64,000 bases of DNA from Gadus chalcogrammus (Eukaryota > Chordata > Actinopteri > Gadiformes > Gadidae), in the NCBI RefSeq assembly GCF_026213295.1, contig NC_079426.1:25331079-25395078 (forward strand), read 5' to 3'. Positions within the stretch are counted from its first letter, which is position 1; every line of letters starts with the position of its first letter. The translations under genes and the position numbers were made by a program. The notes under the pieces are model-generated. The model saw only the letters and a list, made by a program, of their open reading frames with translations. It was not told where the DNA came from and made no database searches. Of the stretch, positions 43,012 to 54,077 are shown piece by piece.

Positions 43012-44272
43012 ATGGATCGTTTCTTCGCCACTTCCCTGGTGGGTTTTCCGAAATTGCGATTCGAAGATGTGCAGAAGATTGTGGAGACACACTCAGCAAC
43101 ACCACAGCCCAGGCTGTCAAAGGGGTACAAGTTTTTTGTGGAGGAGTTTGTACACAATTATCAAGGTAAGTTGTCTAAGGTGTTTTGTTGTTGTCAGTAG
43201 GCTACTCAATGGCCGCCTTGCTCATTCATGTTTTGTGATGACAAGCAAACCATATACGATCCATATAGATCGTCAGAAATATTGTCTGTGTGTGAAATGT
43301 GTGTAAAATGATCATATTTGTTACGTGTAGACTATAATATTATGAATATAATTAGCCATGGTGGCTATGAAGTCTCCGTGTGTAGCGTTAGCATACGTGT
43401 GTCAAATATAGTTGATGGAGGTAGATGCAACCGCTCGATGAGGAGGAATGAGGAGCCCCACATACTACATGTTTCTGCTGAGTTAGTTTTGATAGTCTGT
43501 CTGTACTAACAACTGCAGTTGCAGTTTTCCTCTTCTTCTGAAGTTCAGATCATTTTCATTGTTCTTTCTTACAAACAGTAGCGTGCTTAAGACTTGGCCC
43601 ACCTAGCTTGCTGCAATGTTGTGGCTGTACAGACCTATGTATTTTTCTTCCTCTTCATTAAGGCACAAGCCGTAAATAAAGGAAATTTGTTGTGTGCATT
43701 AAAAGGACAAACATCTAGTTCATGTTATAACATTGCTAAAACAACAGATGTAATGGTGGCCCAAGAGTTTTGCACGGAACTGTACATGGCTTTTCTGCGG
43801 TTGCAGGCTCCTTGCCAGTTTCCAATGGCCTTATATCAAGGTCCTACCTACTAAGTTCAGTAACTCAATTCTTATGGTGTTCACAGATCACCCTGGAGGC
43901 TGTTGGACAACTGGGTCTCTCAGAGCTGTAGCTTTGCTGCGGGCAAAGGCTTCTGTAGCCATATAACCGCTCTGCTGTTCCAGACAGCGCATTATGTGCA
44001 GCTGGGCCTTGATGTGGTTCCACCTTCCCTGGCCTGTACCAGTCAACCACAGATGTGGCATCGACCTCGAACCCACGTGTGCTGTTGTGTCCTCTGTTCA
44101 AATCATACACTTCAGTATTTGTCTAGAGTATATGAACATTTCCTGTATTGTTGTTCGCCTCAGGGAATCAATCCAGAGGCTGTGAGTGACCTGGTGGTGA
44201 AGAAACCCAAGTCGGTGGGGAAGACTGGAGTCAAGTCCACACTCTACAGAGCGTATGCTGGTAAGACATTTG
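43012..44272 (+). pseudogene. ISL2EU second gene (SWIM/YqaJ-type), N-terminal part
   Basis: Exon 43012-43165 opens MDRFFATSLVGFPKLRFEDV and ends at CAAG|GTAAGT. An exon from about 43887 (after TTCACAG) contains a SWIM-like finger, SCSFAAGKGFCSH, then HYVQLGLDVVPPSLACTS and WHRP. An exon near 44164-44261 reads INPEAVSDLVVKKPKS and ends at GTAAGA. In related fish proteins (recalled) this leads into a YqaJ-type nuclease domain, absent here. The second Cys of the SWIM C-x-C is Phe, a further sign of decay. Confidence 0.6.
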
Positions 44273-44394
44273 TTTTGCAATTTGCACTCGGTTAAACTTG
44301 CTCATTATGAAAAGATGCATATTAGAATACATCTGTTATCACTACAATATAAAAAAAAAGTCACATTTTTATTTGACGTTTCGCCCTTTGATGT

Positions 44395-45566
44395 CCCACA
44401 TCCTAGAGGGAATATCCAGCTTGGAGTTGGTACCATCTCAGCTGTGCTGACCTGGAAGATGTCAGCAATGACTTGTTCTTTAAGGCCAGTTGCTACTCTA
44501 CAACAGTAGATGAAAAACTCATCAATGGCTGGAATCTTCCTTGAAGGGCTTGGTGTTGGAATCGCCTCTTGTCCAATCCTCTGTGCTTTGCTCCAATAAA
44601 GAATATATTGTGTTGAGGGGCAAAACAGACTCCCAAAACACTTGAAACACTTCTTGAGATGGAAACCGAGTATAATATGTCATGGTCTGATCAGACACAC
44701 AAAATCTGTTGAGGACAGTTTGTGGCCCCATGGACATTTCTTGCAGCCTTGCCTCCAGCTCAGCAATATACTCCAGGGCATCATCCAGTGCACCTACAAA
44801 AAAAGAAGACAAATCAGTCTTCATTACCATTCATTCGTAATCACCCTTTCTTTTTATTGTATTGTTATTCTGTATACTTAAGTTTATTTTTATTTATTAT
44901 TATTAAATTTATTTGTACTGTTTTCTGTTTTTCTTTTTTATGTATTAACTATAGGTTGAGTGTTGTACACACCAAAGTCAAATTCCTCGTTTGTTCGCAA
45001 ACCTGGCCAATAAAGCTGAATCTGAATTAATATGTAACCCCAGTTTAACAGTGCGTCTGATGTTGATTGAATGTTTTAACGTTAACCATGCCATGTTTGG
45101 CAAAATTATACAATAGCCCAACAAGTGTTGAACAGAAATAACAGACATAACAGCTAGTTAGCGCACATCTACTTACCGGCAGGGGGGCGTGTCGCGTAGT
45201 CATGTTCCCCGGTACCTCTCCGGTCCGTTTGTTTTGTCCTCTCCTTCAGCTTTTCGAGCTGACACCCGTTTATACACGGGTGTTTTTTTCGGGGCTGTGG
45301 TGTAGCTGTTCCAGTCAAAACGACTAGGAACAGCTCCAGTATTCAGCGTAGCACTCCCGTCGTCATAATCAGCCGCTGAGAAATGCCGACTACAGACCAG
45401 TGTACTCCCCTTCTGAATTACGAAATTAACTCCTTCATTCCGTCTGATCGCCACTGCTGTATTGGGTATTATTTGGGAAGTCGTGGAAATGTAAATACGG
45501 TTGTTTTTGTTTTGAATTGGCGCATTGAGGTAGACAACAGAAGCTTTTGTTTTTTGACTGCGCCAT
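44395..45566 (-). pseudogene. ISL2EU transposase: THAP finger plus DDE_Tnp_4-like start
   Basis: The minus strand starts at ATG 45566 with a THAP-like N-terminus (SFCCLPQCANSK). A frameshift near 45455 leads to AIRRNEGVNFVIQ and CSRHF with AVPSRF, the C-terminal half of a THAP zinc finger. After an intron (acceptor at 44794) come a short coiled coil (EYIAELEARLQEM) and the helical segment preceding HARBI1-like DDE domains (YYTRFPSQEVFQVFWESV). After another frameshift comes RVATGLKEQVIADIFQVS. The catalytic core is missing. THAP binds the element ends in such transposases. Confidence 0.68.
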
Positions 45567-45656
45567 TGTCAAATATCATGGACTACGCGACCGGAAGTCA
45601 CTTTACCCGGTGAAGGCAAAATCGAACGCCGAACCAGGAAGTTGTGAGATAGGCCT

Positions 45657-47279
45657 ATTGAAATCATCCGGGGCTTTAGCACCATCCTGACTCCTGCGTG
45701 CTACGGTATCTTAATTAATTAAATAATTAATTAATTAATTAATGTATCGATTAATTAATTAAGGGCGCCCCCAACACATAGGTCGCCTATGCCGAGCGCC
45801 AGGGCAAAAATAAGACATTAGAATAGCCTATATAGCCTTCGTGCACCTACCCGATGTCAAGAAGCCATCGCTGCTCCGACGGACCTTTCTCCCCCAACCA
45901 GGCAACGGCAAGTAAGTAGTGGTCTGCTTTTATGTTTCATTTTTAAGTTATTACTTATTGTCCGTGTAGGTTTAATGTTACAGATAAAAACATGCTTTAT
46001 ATTTAGTCAGCATTTCAGAGTTCTAATGTTTTCCCGGAATATGCATTCCTAAACTGTTCACGTCAAGTTCTCTTTAAGATCGCATGAGATGATATGTGCT
46101 ATCGCGCGACCTGTAACCAGGAAGTAAACACTCGCTTGCATGAAATGATATGCGCTATCGCGCGACGTGTAACCAGGTTGTAGATTTAAATAATGAAAAA
46201 ATAATCAGACTTTCTGTTACTTGCTTATGCTGTATGCAAGTTGTTTAAGAACCTTATCTCCATATAAATCTGAGCTGTACATTAATCTGTTAATGAAGTC
46301 TCATTTCGACTCCTTCCTCCACTTATTCATGTTCTGTTGCTTGCAGTTAACTACAGCCGCCCTTCCTGGGTAACGCCACCACCAATCCCTGGTCATCCAT
46401 TGAAGACATCTCTCTCACTCTGCACAGTCACACTGTTGCCGCTTCATTCTCATTGTCTCATAATCTCATTATTATGGCTGCTGTGGATGCTTTAAAAAAT
46501 AAAAAAAATTCTCTTAGGTAAAATCAAACCAGTGGGATGTTAGATTGAAAACCTCCAAAGCAATGTATTAAAAATTGAAAGACAGTCCTATGTGAAGTTT
46601 CTTTTTGGGGGATTTTCAAAATGAGGTACCAGAAGGGATTGTCAACCCACTGTTTCTCAACCCTCTCCGATTATTACTATGAGTAGTAGTATTGCATGCA
46701 TACAGTACTCACATCAGCGCCACAGTAAGCCTATAGAGGCTGCAACCATTTGCTTCTCAAAAGATTGTAGTGTTTTAGAATGAACAACCACCAGAGAGAA
46801 GAGACAAGACTCAGTTTGATTGACAAGTTGGCTAGATTTACATATGTATTTATATTATTTTTTTATTTATAAGAATGAAAGAAATTGTGTAATGGAAGAA
46901 TAAAACAATGATTGATGCATTTTTGTTTGAATAACATCTTGCTCCCGCGGCCAGTGCAAGCGCCGGCATTGCAAGGGGAGGGATATTATGTACATTTGCA
47001 GGAGGCGGGATAAGTGCGGCCGCTGTCACTCAGGTTTGTTTTGGTTTGACGCAGACAGCATGGAGGCAGAACAGACCGCAGAAGTCAACGCGATCGTCTT
47101 CAATGTTGCTGCAACGATGCAGCATATATTCAGAAGAGCAGCCAGTACTTACGTGTATGAAAGCAGCTATATATATATATATATACTTTTTTTTTTTTTT
47201 TTTACGGCAGAGATCCGGGGCTGATCCCAAAAGATCCGGGGCTATAGCCCCGAATGCCCAGGTCTAACGACGCGCCTGC
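45657..47279. other. Passenger DNA near the right CACTA end
   Basis: No gene. It holds a TTAA microsatellite (45708-45765), a 56-bp spaced direct repeat ATATGnGCTATCGCGCGACnTGTAACCAGG (46091-46124, 46148-46180), and an AT/T16 tract at 47168-47203. Confidence 0.5.
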
Positions 47280-47526
47280 AGTGCGTTAATGTAATTTACT
47301 GTGTTTTCACACGAAATGGTCTGATTACAGTATTTTACTGGGGAAAAGTACAGTAACATGTTGTGAAATCCTTGTAATGCAAATATCACAGTAAATAACA
47401 GTGACATTTGAAATTACAGTATTATATTGGGAACATCACATTTAGCACCTGTGAAGTGATTTCACAGTAATTTACTGTCAAATATTACAGTTAAATATTG
47501 TGAAACCCTGGTAATTATTTACAGTG
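47280..47526. repeat. Right subterminal region of the CACTA element
   Basis: Scattered CACAGTAATTTACTG, TTACAGTATTnTA and CAGTAAnTAACAG words lead to the terminus ATTTACAGTG. They are the inverted counterparts of the left-end words. Confidence 0.85.
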
Positions 47527-47528
47527 TA

Positions 47529-48121
47529 GGCATTCTTGGAGAACATGTGGCTTCACTAGAGCAGCGGGTCGGAGCAAACGAGGACGACGTTACAAATCTC
47601 AGCACGCTGACTAAGGAACTAACCAAAGACAATGCCTACCTGATGGACAAGATCCAGGACCTGGAGAACCGAAGCCGAGCCTCTAACCTTCGCTTTGTAA
47701 GGATTCCTGAATCCGCGGAGGGCGGATGTCTCCTCCGGTCATTGAGCGAGCCCACCGCACGCCTGCGTTCCGCCACAACGACAGAGCAGGTCCAAGACCC
47801 ATCCTGATCAAACTCCTCAATTTCCAGGATAAGGTAAAAATCCTCCGTCTTGCCAGAGAGAAGAGGGAGCTGGTGTCTCAAGGTAACCGAATATACATAT
47901 ATCCTGACTTCAGTGCTGATCTCATGAAGAAACGCCGCTCCTTTTATACTGTTAAACGGAGTCTTCGGGAGTTAAATTTAAAATACTCCCTTCGGTATCC
48001 ATCCATGTTGAGTGTCATTGTCAACGGGAAACCACAGCTGTTTACATGTCACAGAGCCGCTGAAGCAGCTTTTATGACTTCTTCCAGCTCTCCTGAGACC
48101 CCCATGAACGCCTCTTCCCCA
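47529..48121 (+). pseudogene. L1-like ORF1, 3' part
   Basis: It continues the ORF1 codon for codon after the CACTA element: a coiled-coil (DVTNLSTLTKELTKDNAYLM), NRSRASNLRF as in the RRM of Transposase_22-type proteins, then a frameshift with a short deletion near 47715. The other frame carries IERAHRTP, ILRLAREK, a GNRIYIYPDFS block and the C-terminal domain, stopping at 48122-48124. Dead by the frameshift, besides the insertion. Confidence 0.82.
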
Positions 48122-48124
48122 TAA

Positions 48125-48779
48125 TTAAAGTTCACATTTAATTTCAATCCTTAATACAGGAGCAGCGTCGATTGCCATTATTATTTAATGAACTGAACTT
48201 TTGCTTGGATCGCGCTAATTAGGAGTAACATATAGCTTGATTTATTTCACTTTTTAACGACTTATTCGCCTGTATCCATGGATTATCTTCGCTGGCATCT
48301 TTTTATTTTCTTTGTAACTGCCGTAAACTGAAGCTGTTGTTTACATCCGGCTGTCATTCGGTAGTCGTAAAACTGAACTGTCATAATGCCAGTTGTTTTC
48401 AGTTCCATTGACAGATAACAGGTGCGGAGCTATCGTTATCACTATATTTTTTATTTTTCCTTTGATGCAGACCGACCTGTTTGCGGCCTATTTTTGGTCT
48501 TCGTCTATTGATTTAATTTGCCCCCTCACGGAGATGCCTTGGCCTAGAATGGCTGGGGCTGCTGGGTCATCATTAATGTTTTTTGTGTTTGTCTGTTTTG
48601 TATTGTGTTTGTTTCTTGTCAGATTTGTGTGTTTGTGTTGCAGGCCTACTTTTTTGTGTTATATTGTCACAACCTTCTACAACATTTTCTGATGATTTAA
48701 TCTGCCTAGCCCTGAACAGTGTTATTATCCATATCAACCTAAATATCCCAAATGAATAATAGTAAAGGTTTAAAATCAT
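48125..48779. other. Spacer between LINE ORFs
   Basis: No credible gene; GT/T-rich. It could be the L1 inter-ORF region or a junction between two LINE copies of different clades. Confidence 0.35.
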
Positions 48780-50202
48780 AAATCTGAATATTCGAAGTCT
48801 TGTGCCAAAAATTGATTTACTTTGTTCATGGGTACCCCAACACAATCCCAATATTATTACTCTGTCCGAAACATCTCATCATTTCATTGTCTGAGCAACA
48901 TCTCAGACAATGAAATAAAACTAGAAAATTACGTATTATATAGAGCTGATAGAGGCTCCAGGGGAGGTGGTGTAGCTACCTATGTTTCTTCTAATTTAAC
49001 TGCTGAGCTAATTACACTTACAGTTAAACCAACACACTTTGAATGCCTTTTTGTTAAAATTATATTTCATCAGAATAAATATATTACTGTTGGTAATGTA
49101 TGTAGACCACCCTCTGCCCCGGTAGAGTCCTCCAAGTGCTTGATGGCTACCTTTGATGCTATCCCCTCTAAAAATTAAATGATCATTCTGGGCGATTTTA
49201 ACAAAAATTGGCTAGATAAGTCCTCTGGTAAAGATAAAAATAACTTTGAAAAACTAAATTTAACACAAATCATCAAGGAACCCACTTGAATTACTCCTAA
49301 GTCCCAGTTCCTACTTGATTGGATACTTGTCACTCATCCTGAAAGATCTGTTGAAGCTGGTATATTGTCAGACTGCCTCAGTGATCACTCTGTTATATAC
49401 TGTGTATGGAAAATTAAAATCCCAAAAGCACCACCAAATTAGTAAAAATCAGACAACATAAGAAAATGAATATAGACCTATTTATCCATGATTTAACTTC
49501 TATTAATTGGGACAGGTATCAGTTAATTCCAACTGCGCAGGATGCCTGGGACGTTCTGAACTCTGAGTTAACACAAGTACTTGATAAACATGCTCCATGG
49601 AAAATGTCAAAGGTCAAGGGACGACATCTTCCTTGGATAACTGCTGATCTTCTAAGCCTTTTTAGACAGAGGGACAAGGCCTGGGCCAAATTTCGGCAGA
49701 CAAGGGATAACGCTGACTGGGAAACATACAGGAAACTAAGAAACCTTTCTAAGACAATGACCCGCAACGCAAAATCTGATTGCTATAAGGAATGTCTCTA
49801 CAACTAGTTTAAAAATCCTAAACAATTCTGGAACGCTTTAAAATCCATAATAAATACCTCTGATAAAAGCCCTATTAATAAAATACGTGACGATAATGCG
49901 ATAATTCATGACCCTCTCTCAATTGCTCAAGTGTTCAGTCAGCATTTCTCCAGTCTGTTCTGACTCAATATCAGATTTCTCTTATAATCTGTGTTCTAAT
50001 AATATGTCTGCCTGTCATAGTACCTTCTCATTTAATAAAATTACACCTCAAGAAGTCCAGAACGCCATTAAACAAATTAGTCTGAGTAGTGGTGCTGGCC
50101 TTGATGGGATTGAATCAAGATATATTAAATTGGCCTCCCATATCCTTATGTTTCCTCTAGCTGATTTGTTCAACCTGTCTTTTTCTCCCTGTGAGATACC
50201 AA
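48780..50202 (+). pseudogene. CR1/L2-like LINE ORF2, endonuclease and RT start
   Basis: AP-endonuclease features: NIRSLVPKIDLL at 48783, GSRGGGVATYVS, VCRPPS, ILGDFNKNW (about 49186) and SDHSVIY (49382). Then the linker LPWITADLLSLFRQRDKAW and the start of RT (ISLSSGAGLDGIESRYIK). Stop codons or frameshifts occur near 48900, 49177, 49288 and 49806. The frame is interrupted at EIP by ERV-C; removing it with one CCAA restores an in-frame P-T-M-W-K at the junction. The clade is inferred from the endonuclease and RT style. Confidence 0.8.
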
Positions 50203-50855
50203 TGTTGGGAAAAATAACATCACATGTACATTACAAATATAGCTAACTCCTACCCTAGCCTGATGAGCACATCACATGGCAGTCACATTACAATATAGTC
50301 AACTCTTGCTCTAAACTTTTAACACATAACACAAACATGATAATATAGTCAGGTCAAGGCCAGAGCCAAGGCCCCATTTCCCAAGTGGTAGACACTCAGA
50401 CAATGCACCAGTCATCCTCAAGAACGGGAGAGCCACATTAAATTATCACACAGGAGACATTTCGGGGGGGCACTCCCCCGTTTTAATTTATCACACAGGA
50501 GACATTTCGTTTTTGCTTGGCCTTGGCTCCCAGGGCCTGGGAGCCAAGGCCAAGCAAAAACACACAGAACCACACACACCTCAAACGCACACACCTCATC
50601 GAGAGGAGGATACAGCATAAAACTATCACACAGGGACTCTGGATCTTCTTCTGAAGCAGACCTTCCACGGAGGCGAAGCTCTGGACGAACCATCAGCGCT
50701 GATTAGGGACTTAGACATATTCGATCTCTCACGCTTTATGACTCTGTATAACCGTTGCCACTTTACTTAATAAATCCAAGGTCCTCGTGCCGACAGACTT
50801 TATTACCTCTCCGTCTCATTTCATCTGGTCCAGTAACAGACCGTTTTTCCCCTCA
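50203..50855 (+). mobile_element. ERV-C 5' LTR
   Basis: 653 bp, TGTTGGGAAAAATAAC…CCCCTCA. AATAAA lies at 50769-50774. A 20-bp word ATCACACAGGAGACATTTCG occurs twice (50449-50468, 50489-50508). It contains a perfect 26-bp-arm hairpin (50509-50561) of which the 3' LTR has only the right half. Confidence 0.92.
50509..50561. repeat. Perfect 26-bp hairpin in the 5' LTR only
   Basis: GTTTTTGCTTGGCCTTGGCT continues to CCAGG (50509-50534) and is the exact complement of 50536-50561 around a single G. In the 3' LTR (58439-58478) the left arm is replaced by AAGCTCT, leaving only CCCAGG. Confidence 0.92.
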
Positions 50856-50858
50856 ATT

Positions 50859-50878
50859 TGGTGACCCCGACGTGATTT
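50859..50878 (+). promoter_or_regulatory. ERV-C primer binding site, tRNA-Trp
   Basis: TGGTGACCCCGACGTGATTT is complementary to the 3' 20 bases of animal tRNA-Trp including CCA. It starts 3 bases after the LTR. Confidence 0.93.
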
Positions 50879-50986
50879 TTTCTGAATTGGACCGCAACTG
50901 GGAAACGAGAGACGGAGAGCGGCACGACCTCGGGACCCCGGAGCACCGGACCGATTCCTGCAGTCTCACCTCGCGCGCGCCCAACA

Positions 50987-51008
50987 AAAGGTAGGCAGAA
51001 CCTGTTGA
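50987..51008 (+). promoter_or_regulatory. ERV-C putative splice donor
   Basis: AAAG|GTAGGCAG followed by AACCTGTTG, the block shared with ERV-B 2014-2033. Confidence 0.55.
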
Positions 51009-51267
51009 TAAAATCCAAACTCTGCATAGTTGTATAGGAACCACATTAGGAGGTGAGACTGTGAGAGCGGTTCGCTACGGGATATCTCGTGGGGACGAAT
51101 AGGACTGCATCCCAGCATTTCCCCATAAACCCGATTGACCCTGAACGCGTGACACATCGAATATCGGCTCGTTGCATGGTGAAGGAATACCCTCGAGACC
51201 ATAGGGCCTATAAGAATCGGGCATAGTGATACAAGACTACCGATGGCCAAGTAAAGGATGTGTGTGA

Positions 51268-51810
51268 TCCCCACCGGCGTGTTAAAGAGGGTTTAGTATC
51301 CCCACCGGCGTTTTGAAGAGGGTTTAGTATCCCCACCGGCGTGTTAAAGAGGGTTTAGTATCCCCACCGGCGTTTTAAGAGAGTTGTGATCCCCACCGGC
51401 GTGTTAAAGAGGGTTTAGTATCCCCACCGGCGTTTTGAAGAGGGTTTAGTATCCCCACCGGCGTGTTAAAGAGGGTTTAGTATCCCCACCGGCGTTTTAA
51501 GAGAGTTGTGATCCCCACCGGCGTGTTAAAGATGGTTTAGTATCCCCACCGGCGTTTTGAAGAGGGTTTAGTATCCCCACCGGCGTGTTAAAGAGGGTTT
51601 AGTATCCCCACCGGCGTTTTAAGAGAGTTGTGATCCCCACCGGCGTGTTAAAGAGGGTTTAGTATCCCCACCGGCGTTTTGAAGAGGGTTTAGTATCCCC
51701 ACCGGCGTGTTAAAGAGGGTTTAGGATCCCCACCGGCGTTTTAAAGAGGGTTTAGTATCCCCACCGGCGTTTTAAAGAGGGTTGTGATCCCCACCGGCGT
51801 TTGTGTATTA
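51268..51810 (+). repeat. 30-bp minisatellite with higher-order structure
   Basis: About 18 units of ATCCCCACCGGCG followed by TGTTAAAGAGGGTTTAGT or TTTTGAAGAGGGTTTAGT or TTTTAAGAGAGTTGTG. The variants recur in a fixed order of four, giving a higher-order unit of about 121 bp (starts near 51268, 51390, 51511, 51632) before the order decays at 51720. Confidence 0.92.
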
Positions 51811-52214
51811 AATAATTCTATGTGGTAAGAAGGTTAGAGTCCTTTATCAGGGTTAGAGTCCCTTTGCAGAGGAAACGGTATGCCTGGGGCATGAGTGACA
51901 CACAGAGAGAATAAGATAAACTAGGCTCGTTGCGTGGTGAAAGAACACCCTCGAGGCCTAAGGCTCGGCGCCCTTGATAAGTGAATCTGAGGCGCCCGAA
52001 GAAGCACAACGATTTCTTGGCCATATATTCATTGCATATGCGGGGACTGACGGACAGACACCTGAACTGACGCAGACTAGGGATAGCAGAGACCTCTCAC
52101 CCCCACCTTCACGACCAGAGAGACAGTGTGTGTGTGCGGGTGAAAGAGAGAAACAGAGAGACAGTGTGTGTATGCGCGTGAGAGAGAGAGAAAGGCTGTG
52201 AGCGACTGTGTGTG

Positions 52215-52700
52215 CGCGTGTACGCAAGAGGTGATGTTTCTGTGTGTGCGTCTGCGGGAGACAGAATGAGAGGTCCGTTGAGATGTTTCTGTGTGTGCGT
52301 CTGCGGGAGACAGAATGAGAAGTATGTTGATATGTTTCTGTGTGTGCGGCTGTGGGAGACAGAATGAGAGGTCCGTTGATATGTTTCTGTGTGCGTCTGC
52401 GAGAGACAGAATGAAAAGTCTGTTGTTATGTTTCTGTGTGCGTCTGTGGGAGACAGAATGAGAGGTCCGTTGATATGTTTCTGTGTGTGCGTCTGCGAGA
52501 GACAGAACGAGAGGTCTGTTGATATGTTTCTGTGTGCGTCTGCGGGAGACAGAATGAGAGAAGTCTGTTGATATGTCTCTGTGTGTGCGTTTAGAGGAGA
52601 CAGAGTGAGAAAGGCTGTGTGCGTCTCTGTGCGCGTGTACGCAAGAGGTGACGTTTCTGTGTGTGCATTTGGAGGAGACAGAATGAGAAAGGTCTGTTTA
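52215..52700 (+). repeat. 57-bp tandem repeat, about eight units
   Basis: Units of ATGTTTCTGTGTGTGCGTCT plus GCGGGAGACAGAATGAGAGG and TCCGTTGAT. They are preceded by GA/GT-rich sequence at 52110-52210. Non-coding; probably proviral leader. Confidence 0.88.
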
Positions 52701-52719
52701 GGTGTGTAACAATGAACGG

Positions 52720-53930
52720 TTGTTTCAGGACCACGAGAAGGGACTCTGTATGGTTTTCAGGCCCAGAGTGTAATCCCCTTTCCCATATGTGTAGTCCTCC
52801 CATTTGAGGTCCCCGTCCACCATATTTGAAGTCCTCTACTCCACCTCATGTTGTAGTTCCCCTCCCTAGAATTGTATGGAAGTTAGAACCTGTGAGGGTG
52901 TTTTGGTTCGGCCTGACGAGGCCTGTACCAATTTCGGTGTTCAGCTTCTAGTTTTGTGTATATAGAAATTTGGAAAGGGGGAGCAGTATTAAGTTATATA
53001 TAATAAAGTGACAAGTTATTTGTGAATGAAGGGACAGAAGGATCTTTTTGTGTGTGAGAGATAGTTATTAGGCCTTGTTCCATTATGGAGAGTTGAGGAT
53101 GTTGCAATCCAGGCTTATCTGTTAACGGTCCTAGCTGCTGCTTGACCCTAAGGGGAGTGAGGAAGGGTGAGAGAGAGAGAACACATTTCCCCCCCCATTT
53201 GTCGAGCTACACCATTCAGGCAGTACAGAGAGACACACTAACACACAGTACAGAGAAAGGAAATAGAGTGTGTTCTGTCTGCCATGTTTGAAGTTCCTTG
53301 TAGTCGCTGTCCATAGGTTTCACCTGAACAACCCCTCTGCTGGCCGAGAAAAGGAACTACCCATGGTTTCTCTCACACCCAGCCCCCAGAGCACGCTCGC
53401 TTTCAAGGCGTTATGGCCGCACCCAACGTGGGAGGGAGACACGCAGAGAGAGAGAGAAGCCACATTCCACCCTTATCTGTTGTCTTGCACCAAACAGCAC
53501 CCCGTACTGAGGAGGGAGAGAGAGCGTGTTCTCCCGAAGGAGGGAGAGAGTCACAGGGAGACACGCAGCGGATATTCACATTATGGCTAATTTGTTTTTC
53601 TTTAAGTTTAGTTTTAGCTTTGTTTTTTATTCAGGATGATGAACATCCTGACACAGTTATCATTCAGGATGAAGAACATCAAAGTTCATGAGGAGGTTAT
53701 AAGGACAATAACGTTGATACTTTAATAGGGCAACAGTGATGATAATCTAATGCAATTGGACTAAAGAAGGTGTTGCTATTAACTAAGTGATTCATTATTA
53801 TTTTCACACAGGAACGAATAATTGAATAAATATGGATATGATAAAGATGAGGATAATAATTAAAAAATATACATAAAGTAAAAACGTAATCTTGATAAAC
53901 TGTACAATAGGAATACACCAATTAAAATAT
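52720..53930. other. ERV-C internal DNA without recognised genes
   Basis: No gag or protease motif found. GA-rich stretches at 53170-53570 give short low-complexity ORFs only. Confidence 0.4.
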
Positions 53931-54077
53931 AGGGTAAATCTCTTTGGTCAAGGATGACGGGGATTAGCGCTACATCTGCTGGGAAGGGATCCTACATGCT
54001 ATTTTGTCAATTTGGATTCGGAAGTAGTGGGTTTACCTTTCAAATGCCACTACTGCTGCTGCAACACTTTAATAATT
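53931..54077 (+). repeat. Dispersed repeat, inverted copy of 24046-24187
   Basis: See the partner copy. It starts near GGTCAAGGATGACGGGGATT and ends CTGCTGCTGCAACAC. Confidence 0.65.

Larger units (their letters stand above)
42924..45656. mobile_element. ISL2EU-type DNA transposon, internally deleted
   Basis: The terminal inverted repeat RGGCCTATCTCACAA occupies 42924-42938 and 45642-45656. AT lies just outside each end (42922-42923, 45657-45658), the 2-bp target typical of ISL2EU. It contains a plus-strand gene with SWIM-like features and a minus-strand THAP/DDE gene facing it, the two-gene layout of this superfamily. Both are broken and the middle is short (2.7 kb), so it is a dead, deleted copy. 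Confidence 0.78.
27137..47526. mobile_element. 20.4-kb CACTA/EnSpm-type DNA transposon
   Basis: The ends are CACTGTAAA…TTTACAGTG with a 2-bp TA duplication (27135-27136, 47527-47528). Removing it with one TA restores the L1-like ORF1 frame exactly. Both ends carry arrays of the word TTTACAGTAAATTACTG or TTCACAGTAATTTAC, like the subterminal binding sites of CACTA elements. It holds two minus-strand genes: a 7-exon SAM-domain gene and an 838-codon transposase-like ORF. The right two thirds contain passengers: an hAT element, a 1.3-kb hAT-like element, an ISL2EU element and small inverted repeats. The superfamily is inferred from the ends, TSD and transposase motifs. CACTG ends are known in fish EnSpm families. 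Confidence 0.88.

Noticed and set aside
44395..45566. THAP-domain host gene
   Set aside because: Flanked by inverted ends with an AT duplication, frameshifted twice, and followed by transposase-type helices.
51268..51810. CRISPR-like array (regular 30-bp repeats)
   Set aside because: Units abut without unique spacers, and the setting is a retroviral leader in an animal genome.
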